From contig JAUWAW010000004.1 of the NCBI GenBank assembly GCA_030601865.1, forward strand, positions 1-45,683: DNA of 45,683 bases. The letters run 5' to 3'. The notes below the pieces were generated by a model. The model worked only from the letters and a program-made list of their open reading frames with translations. It did no database searches and was not told the DNA's origin. The position numbers and the translations under genes were made by a program. Origin of the DNA: Candidatus Nealsoniibacteriota bacterium (GTDB lineage Bacteria; Patescibacteriota; Minisyncoccia; Minisyncoccales; JAUWAW01). Shown in pieces: positions 1-6,626 of the stretch; the stretch's first letter is position 1, and each line of letters starts with the position of its first letter.

Positions 1-363
1 AAAACTATTCTCGTAATTGAAGACGATAAGTTCTTAAGAGAGTTAATTACCCAAAAACTCATTAAAGAGGGCTATGAAGTTACCGAAGCAATTGACGGAG
101 AAGAAGGATTGAAAAAAATTAAAGAGGGGAAACCAGATTTAATTCTGCTTGACCTTATTCTGCCCGGAGTAGACGGTTTTGAGGTCCTATCAAGAACCAA
201 AGAAGACCCCATACTTTCTCAAATTCCAGTCATTATTCTTTCTAATTTAGGCCAAAGAGATGATGTGGAAAAGGGACTCAAGTTGGGAGCGGTTGATTAC
301 TTAATCAAGGCCCACTTTACACCCGGGGAGATTATTGAGAAGATAAAAACAGCTTTAAAGTAA
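1..363 (+). CDS. Response regulator receiver-domain protein (5' truncated by window edge)
   Basis: The frame is open from base 1 and begins KTILVIEDD, so the start codon lies just outside the window; the tracked start at 109 is internal. The sequence covers nearly a whole CheY-like receiver domain: the acidic pair in EDD, the phospho-acceptor Asp in LILLDLILP, the switch region VIILSNL and the conserved Lys in YLIKAH. It ends right after the domain with no DNA-binding output domain, so it is a stand-alone receiver that would be phosphorylated by a histidine kinase not seen here. mutM follows after 6 bp, suggesting co-transcription. Family assignment is firm; the pathway it serves is unknown. 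Confidence 0.9.
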   Translation, partial: KTILVIEDDKFLRELITQKLIKEGYEVTEAIDGEEGLKKIKEGKPDLILLDLILPGVDGFEVLSRTKEDPILSQIPVIILSNLGQRDDVEKGLKLGAVDYLIKAHFTPGEIIEKIKTALK

Positions 364-369
364 AGGAAT

Positions 370-1095
370 ATGCCAGAGCTCCCGGAAGTAGAAACCATCA
401 AAAAACAGTTGGCTGCAAAACTCATTGGTAAGAAATTGCAGGGGATGGAGATTGTTGATGTTCGCCGCAGAGCCAAGCTTTTAATTATTGATTTTGGAGA
501 TGGCTCCAGTTTAATTTTCCACTTGAAGTTAACGGGACAGCTGATATTTAATGGAAAACCTTCGAAATACACTCGTAAGGTTTTTAATTTTGATGATGGC
601 AGCCATCTGATTTTTAATAATGTGAGGAGGTTCGCTTGGTGGAAAAGAGTAAAAAATACAAAAAAAATAGAAGAAAAATTCGGACCAGAGGCCTTAACCG
701 TTGATTTAAAAACATTTAAAGCACTTTTATCAAAGAGACCTAATTCAAAAATCAAACCCTTGTTAATGAACCAGCAATTCATTGCTGGTATTGGCAATAT
801 CTATTCTGATGAAATTTTGTTTGAAGCAGGGGTGCAACCAATACGTCTTGTTAAAACATTAACTGAACAAGAAATCAAAAAACTTTTCCAAAGCATTGGA
901 AGAGTTCTCAAAGCAGCCATCAAACACCAAGGCTCCTCGGTCCAACATTATCTTGATGCTCACGGTCAGAAAGGCGGCTATGTCAAATACCACAAAGTGT
1001 ACCACAAAGAAAAATGCTCCAGATGCGGAGCAAAAATTACAAAAATTAAAATAGGCGGCCGCTCCGCCCATTATTGCCCTAATTGCCAAAAATAA
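370..1095 (+). CDS. mutM: Formamidopyrimidine-DNA glycosylase (Fpg/MutM)
   Basis: Bifunctional base-excision glycosylase and AP lyase for oxidised purines. The N-terminus MPELPEVETI gives the catalytic Pro2 and Glu3 plus Glu6. The conserved Lys region is RRRAKLLII, the helix-two-turn-helix region is around NQQFIAGIGNIYSDEILF, and the C-terminal zinc finger is CSRCG with YCPNC, including the GGRSAHYC arginine. At 241 aa it is shorter than the usual roughly 270; the gap lies in the N-terminal domain, where GKKLQ runs almost directly into the RRAK strand. It starts 6 bp after the receiver protein. All catalytic elements are present, so it is probably active. Confidence 0.96.
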   Translation: MPELPEVETIKKQLAAKLIGKKLQGMEIVDVRRRAKLLIIDFGDGSSLIFHLKLTGQLIFNGKPSKYTRKVFNFDDGSHLIFNNVRRFAWWKRVKNTKKIEEKFGPEALTVDLKTFKALLSKRPNSKIKPLLMNQQFIAGIGNIYSDEILFEAGVQPIRLVKTLTEQEIKKLFQSIGRVLKAAIKHQGSSVQHYLDAHGQKGGYVKYHKVYHKEKCSRCGAKITKIKIGGRSAHYCPNCQK

Positions 1096-1106
1096 AATGT
1101 TTATTT

Positions 1107-1120
1107 CTCACGATCGTGAG
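1107..1120. repeat. 14-bp perfect palindrome with CGATCG centre
   Basis: CTCACGATCGTGAG reads the same on both strands and lies between mutM and the next ATG. Its CGATCG centre is shared with longer palindromes at 18119, 23578 and 32113. The arms beyond 6 bp do not extend, so this could be a short or eroded member of that family or chance. Confidence 0.5.
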
Positions 1121-1133
1121 TTATTTCAACGAT

Positions 1134-1466
1134 ATGTCTTCTGCTAAAATTTTTGGCTGGATTCTGCTCTTGGCAGGTTTAGCCATCATCGTCTATCCTC
1201 TTTATTCCTCTTATAGCATTTTTACTGCCCAGAAACCAGCTCCAGAGATTTTTGAAATAGTTGAAGAGGAAAGCCCCCAACAAGGTGAGGGGCAAATGGA
1301 AGAAATGATTGAAGAACAACTAAAAGGAGTAATAGGAAAAATGCTCCCGGCTGATTCTATACCTAAACTTTTAAACCTAATGAGCTGGTCAATATTTGCC
1401 GGCATCTTAATCTTTGGCGGAAGCAAAATATCCGGCCTGGGAATTAGGTTGATAAGAAAAAGGTAG
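1134..1466 (+). CDS. Small membrane protein with two predicted TM segments
   Basis: I choose ATG 1134 (MSSAKIFGW) over the tracked TTG at 1083, which overlaps mutM and runs through a palindrome. The 110-aa product has an N-terminal hydrophobic segment (WILLLAGLAIIVYPLY), an acidic Gln/Glu-rich extracytoplasmic stretch of about 60 residues and a second hydrophobic segment (MSWSIFAGILIFGG) before a basic tail GIRLIRKR. No enzymatic motif is visible and I do not recognise a family. It ends at a strong hairpin shared with the convergent gene. Real-gene status rests on length, topology and clean boundaries. Confidence 0.6.
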   Translation: MSSAKIFGWILLLAGLAIIVYPLYSSYSIFTAQKPAPEIFEIVEEESPQQGEGQMEEMIEEQLKGVIGKMLPADSIPKLLNLMSWSIFAGILIFGGSKISGLGIRLIRKR

Positions 1467-1491
1467 TTACAAACAGGGTTTTGAAACAATC

Positions 1492-1535
1492 AAAAAATTA
1501 CAGAATTGGCCGATCGTCCGATTTTGTAATTTTTT
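1492..1535. terminator. Bidirectional intrinsic terminator between convergent genes
   Basis: An 18-bp stem (AAAAAATTACAGAATTGG against CCGATTTTGTAATTTTTT, two G-U type pairs) closes an 8-nt loop that contains CGATCG. T-tracts occur on both strands. It sits exactly between the convergent genes ending at 1466 and 1534 and overlaps the latter's stop codon. Confidence 0.8.
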
Positions 1536-1812
1536 ATTTTTGGATAGGCCAAAGGGAAACTTTCTTGGTCAGGGTTTTATAGACATTCTCTAAAAAATCG
1601 CCGCCAGCATAACCAATGACAAAGGCAAAAGGAGCTGACAGCTCAAAAGCAGCGGCACAAAGAGTGCCCACCATACCGGAAAGAAACATCATCACAAAAA
1701 AGTAGGGCAGGTTAAAACCAACATTTTTGTAAGAATACTGATGCTTGATGTAGCCGACCAGCCCCCTGACCACTCCCCCGCCAAAAGCAGCAATTAAAAT
1801 TAAAGGCGCCAT
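1534..1812 (-). CDS. Small hydrophobic protein of unknown function
   Basis: The 92-aa protein (start MAPLILIAAFGGG) has hydrophobic segments around residues 1-16, 35-56 and 60-75, separated by short charged stretches such as YIKHQYSYK. The glycine-rich start and GYAGGDFLENVYK near the C-terminus suggest a compact integral membrane protein. No known family is recognised. It is convergent with the 1134-1466 gene, sharing the terminator at 1492-1535, and stands apart from the degraded cluster on its other side. Confidence 0.6.
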   Translation of the reverse strand: MAPLILIAAFGGGVVRGLVGYIKHQYSYKNVGFNLPYFFVMMFLSGMVGTLCAAAFELSAPFAFVIGYAGGDFLENVYKTLTKKVSLWPIQK

Positions 1813-1847
1813 ATTATATTATTTTACTACATCTTTCCAAAATGAGA

Positions 1848-1880
1848 AAGTCCACAGCAATTCACAATGACTGTGGACTT
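1848..1880 (-). terminator. Hairpin downstream of the secretin remnant
   Basis: AAGTCCACAG and CTGTGGACTT form a 10-bp stem with a 13-nt loop, 15 bp after the minus-strand stop at 1895. A T-rich stretch follows on the minus strand, consistent with an intrinsic terminator. Confidence 0.65.
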
Positions 1881-1894
1881 TTACTTCCCTCTTT

Positions 1895-2478
1895 CTACAA
1901 AGAGAGAATCTTTGGAGTGACAAAGATAATCAGCTCTGTATTATGCTTCTCAACTTTTTTCCTTTGAAAGAAAAAGTTGATAACAGGAATACGGCTGAGA
2001 ACAGGCACTCCTCTTTTTACTTCTCGAGATATTTCCTGGTACAACCCGCCAATAACTACGGTTTCCCCGGATTTAACCCTGACCGTGGTTTTTGCGCTTC
2101 GCTTCTCTACAATGGGGAGTTCGCTGCTGTTAGAGGTCTGGTCCATATCAGAAACCTCTGCCTCTAACTCAAGGATGATTTCACCCTCCCGCGAGATGCG
2201 AGGCGTAACCTTGAGATAAAACCCCGCTTTTTATGGGCTTTGCCTCAAACCGAGAGTACCAGTAGTAGGGAGGAACTTTCAGCATATCTGGGCGTATTCT
2301 GGTAGAGGACGGGGTACTTTTCCTTACCCACACTTATTTCCGCCTCCTCTCCATTCCGCGTAACTATTTTAGGGCTTGCCTTAAGATTAAGCTTGCCCTG
2401 CTGCGCAACGAGGCCTATGGCAATGCCTACTATAAACAAGGCAGGCAGAATTTGCCAACCTCTTGCCTTGTTTCTCAT
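1895..2478 (-). pseudogene. Frameshifted secretin (GspD/PilQ-type) core remnant
   Basis: The last part (from VTPRISREGEIILELEAEV through SGETVVIGGLYQE and VPVLSRIPVINFFFQ to ELIIFVTPKIL) is an unmistakable secretin C-terminal domain. It is split over three frames. The tracked ORF from 2478 carries a signal-like start followed by NLKASPKIVTRNGEEAEISV, another secretin motif. The link region reads VPPYYWYSRFEAKPIKSGV in a second frame near 2230-2290, and the end needs a further 1-nt shift at a TTTT run near 2222. At least two frameshifts and no N-terminal secretin domains indicate decay, an internal deletion or sequencing errors. Secretins form outer-membrane pores, which is odd for an organism of this type. 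Confidence 0.8.
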
Positions 2479-2789
2479 TTCTCTCTCCCCTTTCTTTTGT
2501 ATTCAGACACGATTATGTCTACTGTTACTGGTTTGCCTCTTTCCGGCAGCAACAGAATCTTGCCCATTCTTTCTGCTGGTTCGCCTGCTGGAATATAAAT
2601 GTCAATCCTTAAGGACTGCTGCTTACCCGGCTGAATTCTAAATCGAGCAAGGTTTGTTCGCAGCCAGGGAACCAGAGATGCAACTTCCACTTCCAGCGGC
2701 TCAAAATCAAGGTTCGCAACCCTCATCGCTTTGGCTCTGAAAGCACCAGGAGACATTTTCAGTTCCAGTAAATTTGGCTCAGTAATCAT
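2475..2789 (-). CDS. Hypothetical beta-sandwich-like protein in degraded secreted-protein cluster
   Basis: ATG 2789 (MITEPNLLELKMSPG) has an AGGAG-type site upstream. The 104-aa product contains VANLDFEPLEVEVA, then FRIQPGKQQSLRIDIYIP and a KPVTVDIIV strand near the end. This resembles the strand pattern of PapD-like or Ig-like surface proteins, but no domain can be named with certainty. There is no signal peptide, so it may be the middle of a once longer secreted protein. Its stop overlaps the next ATG (ATGA at 2475-2478), implying translational coupling to the secretin remnant. Its neighbours are frameshifted, so it may also be non-functional. Confidence 0.5.
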   Translation of the reverse strand: MITEPNLLELKMSPGAFRAKAMRVANLDFEPLEVEVASLVPWLRTNLARFRIQPGKQQSLRIDIYIPAGEPAERMGKILLLPERGKPVTVDIIVSEYKRKGREK

Positions 2790-2804
2790 GGTCAAAAACT
2801 CCTT

Positions 2805-3022
2805 CTAGCTTTTGCCAAGTTCTGGGCTGACCACAAAAGCGGTTTTAGCTCTCAATTTTCGGAAGCGATACCCGTAGTCAAAACTCACTTTAGCTACATA
2901 TTCTCCCGAGGGCAAAGGTCTTTCTATGATTCCCCAGAAATCTCGGCTGCCTTCAGGATAGACAAATGCCTCGCCCCTAACATTCCGACCACAACTATTG
3001 AAACAGAACTGAACTTTTTCAT
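2805..3022 (-). pseudogene. Remnant of a secreted beta-sandwich protein (frameshifted)
   Basis: A good site (GGGAGGTAAAGTG) precedes ATG 3022, which opens MKKFSSVSIVVV, a signal-peptide-like start. After a shift of frame the sequence reads VRGEAFVYPEGSRDFWGI, then PLPSGEYVAKVSFDYGY and AKTAFVVSPELGKS before TAG at 2805. The pattern of a Pro-Ser-Gly-Glu-Tyr turn followed by a YG-containing strand is typical of the last domain of Ig-like surface proteins. The span is 218 nt, not a multiple of three, so as read it cannot encode one protein. Start and end are preserved but the middle appears lost. Confidence 0.55.
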
Positions 3023-3046
3023 CACTTTACCTCCCTGGATTGATTA

Positions 3047-3458
3047 TTACGGGTTATTAGTAACCGTAACAGTGAGTGTGGCTTGGTAAGTACCAGGCGT
3101 ATCAAGAAGAACTATATCTACTTCTGCAGATACTGTGCACCCAGTAATGCCTTGGGGCACGTCTGTTGAAGTAACATTAGTAGCAGCTGTGTTGGTCAAC
3201 GTTGGAGTAAAAGCACTAATGCTGCTGTCTACTGTTGCGCCTGATGGCCAGTTAAAATTCCTACACTAAAAGTATCTGAGCCGCTGTAAGGGCCTGGCGT
3301 TGGTCCTGTAAGGCCAAAATATCCAGACCCGTAATAATCTCAATGTACCAAGGTGGTTCATCTGGAGAAGGCGCCTGCGACATTACCACAGCTCCTACAG
3401 CCAAACTGAAAACAACCAGGACAATCAGAATCATTCTTTGCTTTCGCATTTTTCTCAT
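3047..3458 (-). pseudogene. Secreted small beta-rich protein, disrupted by frameshifts
   Basis: It starts MRKMRKQRMILIVLVVFSLA, a clear Sec signal peptide, followed by SQAPSPDEPPWYIEI. The tracked ORF then ends early at 3261, but other frames continue GYFGLTGPTPGPYSGSDTF and then WPSGATVDSSISAFTPTLT up to TYQATLTVTVTNNP and TAA at 3047. Two single-base shifts restore a protein of about 135 aa rich in Thr, Ser and Gly, as in small exported beta proteins. It has a promoter at 3501-3529. Read errors are an alternative to true decay. Confidence 0.6.
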
Positions 3459-3500
3459 CTCTTTTCCAAGTTTTTAACGAACATTCAAAAGTTATGATAA

Positions 3501-3529
3501 ACTTTACCTCAATTTAGGGATATTGTCAA
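3501..3529 (-). promoter_or_regulatory. Sigma70-type promoter for the 3458 gene
   Basis: On the minus strand TTGACA (3529-3524), a 17-nt spacer and TAAAGT (3506-3501) lie about 43 nt before ATG 3458. The -35 box abuts the outer arm of the CCCCCACACC inverted repeat. Confidence 0.6.
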
Positions 3530-3695
3530 CCCCCACACCTAATCTGGATATGCGAATTCATTAAATAAATGAATTCGCTCTTGTGCCGACCCCCACACCT
3601 ACTTTGTCCAAGGTGCCAAAGGCACCTAAATTGCTGGAAGCAGGACAAAGTAGGTGTGGGGGCTGAAGGCACTAATCCAGATTAGGTGTGGGGTC
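3529..3695. repeat. Nested inverted-repeat cluster with CCCCCACACC ends
   Basis: Two elements share the end ACCCCCACACCTA but have different inner arms. One has arms at 3529-3549 and 3675-3695 (continuing ATCTGGAT); the other at 3589-3609 and 3643-3662 (continuing CTTTGTCC). Inside the first is a perfect hairpin GCGAATTCATT-AAATA-AATGAATTCGC (3552-3578). Inside the second is AGGTGCC-AAA-GGCACCT (3611-3627). The block contains no gene. The same outer 10-mer recurs at 10697, 27325, 29187, 37153 and 37207. Confidence 0.9.
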
Positions 3696-3707
3696 GCTGT
3701 TTTCTTC

Positions 3708-4010
3708 TTAGAACCTACCCTTGTCCAGGTGTTTTATCTTTGCCGTTAGCTTAAAGTGCCTGATACCTCCTTTTTCTAAATTAAAGGTATATTCAGCGAT
3801 ATTGTAGAGGTCAATCTTTTGATGGGCGTCTAAGTCAGTTAAAGACAGAGCATAATATTCCACTTGCTCCAAGCCCGACCATTTAAGGGTAATGGATGCT
3901 TGTTTGAACTCGTTCTTGACTTCAAAATACCACTTCTTGTTTCTGCGGTCAAGTTTTCTAATATCTTGAGCATAATTGCCGGGGTAGAACGACCAATCAG
4001 AATGAGGCAA
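3708..4010 (-). pseudogene. C-terminal fragment of a secreted protein
   Basis: The 100-aa ORF starts at a TTG without a convincing ribosome site. The same frame stays open a further 14 codons upstream (AEPPAISSGISLY) to a TAG. It reads like the last domain of a large exported protein: SDWSFYPGNYAQDI, then KKWYFEVKNEFKQASITLKW, YYALSLTDL and YTFNLEKGGIRHFKL. Tandem beta strands with W-x-F and LTDL motifs resemble C-terminal sorting-type domains. With no signal peptide and no body, it is probably a truncated remnant. It belongs with the atypical island. Confidence 0.55.
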
Positions 4011-4102
4011 ATAAAGGCTTATTCCTGAAGATATTGCTGGTGGTTCTGCTATACCCTACCCTTCCCAAAAAAAAACAAAATACCTTTCAGGGCCCATTAG
4101 AT

Positions 4103-4152
4103 AAAAAAAATGGCGGGATAACTTATCAAACTTGAACTTGATAAGTTATCCC
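4103..4152 (-). terminator. Intrinsic terminator of the 617-aa secreted protein gene
   Basis: GGGATAACTTATCAA and TTGATAAGTTATCCC form a perfect 15-bp stem with an 8-nt loop. On the minus strand a run of eight T follows, 50 bp past the stop at 4202. Confidence 0.85.
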
Positions 4153-4165
4153 GACCTTGTGGGGA

Positions 4166-4198
4166 CGGTTTTGACTTTTGTCAAAATCGCCTTTTTTT
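4166..4198. terminator. Second hairpin with T-tract after the secreted protein gene
   Basis: CGGTTTTGAC-TTTT-GTCAAAATCG is a 10-bp stem with a 4-nt loop. The T-run lies on the plus-strand side, so it would act mainly for plus-strand transcripts. It lies immediately after the stop of the 4202-6055 gene. Confidence 0.55.
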
Positions 4199-4201
4199 CG
4201 G

Positions 4202-6055
4202 TTAACGCACGACAATCAGTTTCCGGATTGCCGAGAATTCACCGGCTTGGAGCTTGTAGAAGTAGATTCCGCTTCCTACTTGCTCGCCCGACTTATTCCT
4301 GCCGTCCCAGTAAGCTGCCCTTGACTTACTCACATAGGCACCGGGCTGTCTGTAACCCAGATCCAGAAGACAAATCAACTGACCACTTGCACTATAGATG
4401 GTTATACTTACTTCAACCCCATCAGCCAACCTATAGGGAATCCATGTCTCTGGATTGAGCGGGTTCGGATAGGGTGCGAGAGCCGCGAATGCAAGCGGAG
4501 CCGCAGGAGCTTTCTTGCCCTTTTTACGGATGATTACGACATCCTGACCCTCAATTGAGATTCCACCGAACTCTTCCTTCAAGTTCCCGGTCAGGGTTAG
4601 AACTAAGATATCGCCATCGCTCACCTCGCCCAAGACAGCAACAACTTCCTGGCTGTCAAACTTCAAGGTGAGATCCAGGTAGCCATCGAGCCCCTCAGTG
4701 GTACAAGCGCGAGGGTCAGGGTTCTCCGGATCCTGCTCGCCTTCGAAGGGCGTTGCCACGTCTTCGTAGGCCCAGCGAAGCGGCGATACTCCCTCTTCTA
4801 CTTCCAGGCCCAGGATAATTGATGCAGGATCAACTTGCGTCACATCGAAGTCCTCGGTGCCTAGAATAGCAGCAGGCAGGACTCCGCCGCTTTTCACATT
4901 GAGCGGATTGGGACAAGAGGTTGGTTTGATGTCAACCGGGACCTCGATATGATGCACTACAGTCACCTTCTCCAGCGTGAGCAGGGCCCACGCGGTGCAT
5001 AGGATTGGATCGCCCCAGTCGGTCGCACGCCAGAAGCCGTCCTCATTCTGTTGAGCCACGAGAACGCTGGCGAAGTCTTGTGACGGTGAAGCTGTTGGTT
5101 TTTGATTGAACCAATCTTCGAGGCCGGGAACACCATCCGTATCTATCTCGTCAACACCACTATACTGCAGGCCCTTCATCAGACAGTACATCGCCTGATA
5201 GCCTGATGGGTTTATATTATATCCCCATCCGGGATTCTGGTTTGCAGCCTGCCAATATTTCTCGATAAAAACTATTGCAGCATCAAATCGTGCATCATCA
5301 GGGCCGATGCCAACAAAGGTCATCTGAAAGATCAGGTTGCCCGTCTTCAGTTCGTTTTCCCAACCACCACCGGTCGTGTAGTAAGAGCCTCCCTCGTAAG
5401 GATGGCCAGCATTCTTGTTTTGGATTGCATCTATCCAGTTAGTGAGGCCCGCATCCACTGCGGAAGTATCAATGCCGACACCCTTGGCGTAGCCGAGCCC
5501 GAGTACAGCATACCCACTATTGGACTGGTCAGGCCAGTCACCGGGGCGGTATGCCCAGCCGCCATTGGCATTTTGGGAAGAAACGAAAAAGTCCACATTT
5601 CCTTGCAGGACATCCCCGTAAGTCTGTCCAGCAGTAGGGCCTGTGGTAACCAACTGGCTCAGATCTCCGTCATTGGCGATCGCCATCATCGCAATGCCAG
5701 TACAGTAGGTCTCAGTCCAGTCGCCATGGGCGAAGGATATCCCGGTATCAGGGGAGTAAGGATCGATTGTTGCCTGACCAAAGATATAGTCCAGCCCAGC
5801 TTGTATTTCATCATCGTATTTGCTAGTGGGCAGTTCACGGGCCCGATCCTGCAATTTGACCACAGCAAAGCCTGTTTTGGCAACTCGATCCCAGTCGCCC
5901 CAGGAACCGTCCGCATCATTTTGCTGCTTAACCAGCCAAACTACTCCTGCTTCAATGGCCGCCTCGATCTGTTCTTTGGTAGCAGCCATGGCCACTAAAC
6001 TCAGGCTAAATGTTAGGGTTAAAATCAAAACCGCGGCAAACAACTTCTTCAACAT
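4202..6055 (-). CDS. Secreted toroid-repeat protein with C-terminal sorting-like domain
   Basis: 617 aa, secreted. The signal peptide is residues 1-24 (LFAAVLILTLTFSLSLVAMA). Residues 25-370 hold repeats of the squalene-cyclase/prenyltransferase alpha-toroid type: GVVWLVKQQNDADGSWGDW, FFVSSQNANGGWAYRPGDW, VLVAQQNEDGFWRATDWGD. Residues 375-510 form a second domain with VDIKPTSCPNPLNVKSGGVL and GTEDFDVTQVDP, which I know as a recurring extracellular module but cannot name. The last 95 residues (YPNPLNPETWIPYRLADGVE to SGIYFYKLQAGEF) form a FlgD-Ig/T9SS-type C-terminal domain typical of Poribacteria-like or other Gram-negative phyla. The site AAGGAGAAACAG supports ATG 6055. Base composition is visibly more GC-rich than the flanks, suggesting transfer or a chimeric contig. 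Confidence 0.85.
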   Translation of the reverse strand: MLKKLFAAVLILTLTFSLSLVAMAATKEQIEAAIEAGVVWLVKQQNDADGSWGDWDRVAKTGFAVVKLQDRARELPTSKYDDEIQAGLDYIFGQATIDPYSPDTGISFAHGDWTETYCTGIAMMAIANDGDLSQLVTTGPTAGQTYGDVLQGNVDFFVSSQNANGGWAYRPGDWPDQSNSGYAVLGLGYAKGVGIDTSAVDAGLTNWIDAIQNKNAGHPYEGGSYYTTGGGWENELKTGNLIFQMTFVGIGPDDARFDAAIVFIEKYWQAANQNPGWGYNINPSGYQAMYCLMKGLQYSGVDEIDTDGVPGLEDWFNQKPTASPSQDFASVLVAQQNEDGFWRATDWGDPILCTAWALLTLEKVTVVHHIEVPVDIKPTSCPNPLNVKSGGVLPAAILGTEDFDVTQVDPASIILGLEVEEGVSPLRWAYEDVATPFEGEQDPENPDPRACTTEGLDGYLDLTLKFDSQEVVAVLGEVSDGDILVLTLTGNLKEEFGGISIEGQDVVIIRKKGKKAPAAPLAFAALAPYPNPLNPETWIPYRLADGVEVSITIYSASGQLICLLDLGYRQPGAYVSKSRAAYWDGRNKSGEQVGSGIYFYKLQAGEFSAIRKLIVVR

Positions 6056-6287
6056 TCTGTTTCTCCTTCCCTTTTTTGGGAATTTTTTCCTTTTCGGAAA
6101 TTTGGGTACTTCAGTTTAGAACTATTTCGTTTCGAACAAGTTTAAGGTTAAGGTCTTGCCAGCTAAGCTGACGCTATGGTAAGAAAATCTCACCTGTTAA
6201 CAGGAGACGTTGCTTCAGAGCTTTTAATCACCCCCCTTGGGTAAAATAGGTTGTAAAGGTACAGTCTATAAGATACAATGTGCTTAC

Positions 6288-6314
6288 CTTATACCAAGCA
6301 AACATACTTGTCAA
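6288..6314 (-). promoter_or_regulatory. Promoter of the secreted toroid protein
   Basis: TTGACA (6314-6309), a 15-nt spacer ending CTTGG and TATAAG (6293-6288). The TGG before TATAAG is an extended -10. The roughly 230-nt leader down to ATG 6055 contains a perfect CCTGTTAACAGG palindrome but no riboswitch I recognise. Confidence 0.7.
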
Positions 6315-6406
6315 GGGGTGTTACCTATATATCTGGACCTGGACACAAAAAAGTCAAAAAACCTTTGCCACCAACTCGGCTTTTTCTTTTCTTTTATTCT
6401 AACCAT
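6311..6406 (-). CDS. Possible 31-aa aromatic-rich peptide
   Basis: ATG 6406 opens MVRIKEKKK followed by PSWWQRFFDFFVSRSRY, ending in a TGA that lies inside the -35 box of the promoter at 6288-6314. It has a basic N-terminus and eight aromatic residues in about 17. No strong ribosome site sits at the ATG; a GAGGAG lies further upstream near a TTG. The codons span a weak GCC/GGC hairpin and T-runs that could end the tRNA-Pro transcript. It may be a small membrane-active peptide or chance; the rest of 6407-6553 shows only a palindrome. Confidence 0.25.
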   Translation of the reverse strand: MVRIKEKKKPSWWQRFFDFFVSRSRYIGNTP

Positions 6407-6524
6407 TGTAGTATCTTTAGCCCTAATCAAATCTCCTCTTAGTTCTCCTGAGATTTTAACCAAAATAAAATAATTTCCCTTTTTTTCTCCGCTGGCGGAC
6501 CAAAATATAAATTTTTTGACAATA

Positions 6525-6545
6525 TATTGATATCCGATATCAATA
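6525..6545. repeat. 21-bp perfect palindrome downstream of tRNA-Pro
   Basis: TATTGATATC-C-GATATCAATA is symmetric around one base and lies 9 bp past the 3' end of tRNA-Pro. It may help 3'-end formation; no T-run follows directly. Confidence 0.6.
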
Positions 6546-6553
6546 GTCCTTTG

Positions 6554-6626
6554 TCGGAGCGGTGGGACTTGCACCCACGCTCTCCTCGTCCCGAACGAGG
6601 CGCCTTAGCTACTAGGCCACGCTCCG
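6554..6626 (-). tRNA. tRNA-Pro (anticodon CGG)
   Basis: A full cloverleaf: acceptor CGGAGCG/CGCTCCG with discriminator A, D-arm GCCT/AGGC, anticodon arm CCTCG-TTCGGGA-CGAGG giving CGG, T-arm GTGGG/CCCAC. No CCA is encoded (A is followed by CAA). The T-loop reads TGCAAGT, so position 55 is G rather than the nearly universal U. The gene begins directly after the stop codon of cca, so the two are probably co-transcribed and the cca product would mature this tRNA. Confidence 0.93.

Noticed and set aside
297-797. 166-aa minus-strand ORF opposite mutM
   Set aside because: It is antisense to a clearly recognised gene, has no ribosome site and no family features. The same applies to many other tracked ORFs opposite ileS, metG, proS, pnp and the 617-aa protein.
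2770-2795. ATGACCATGATTACT resembles the start of E. coli lacZ and might indicate vector contamination
   Set aside because: Here the run begins at a TTG (TTGACCATGATTACT), the match stops after ATGATTAC, and the following codons are a different protein.
3529-3695. CRISPR array
   Set aside because: The repeats are inverted, nested and of unequal spacing; there are no regularly spaced direct repeats and no cas genes.
6056-6290. Riboswitch in the long leader of the secreted protein gene
   Set aside because: I compared by eye with GEMM-I, SAM and cobalamin consensus cores and found no match; only a CCTGTTAACAGG palindrome is evident.
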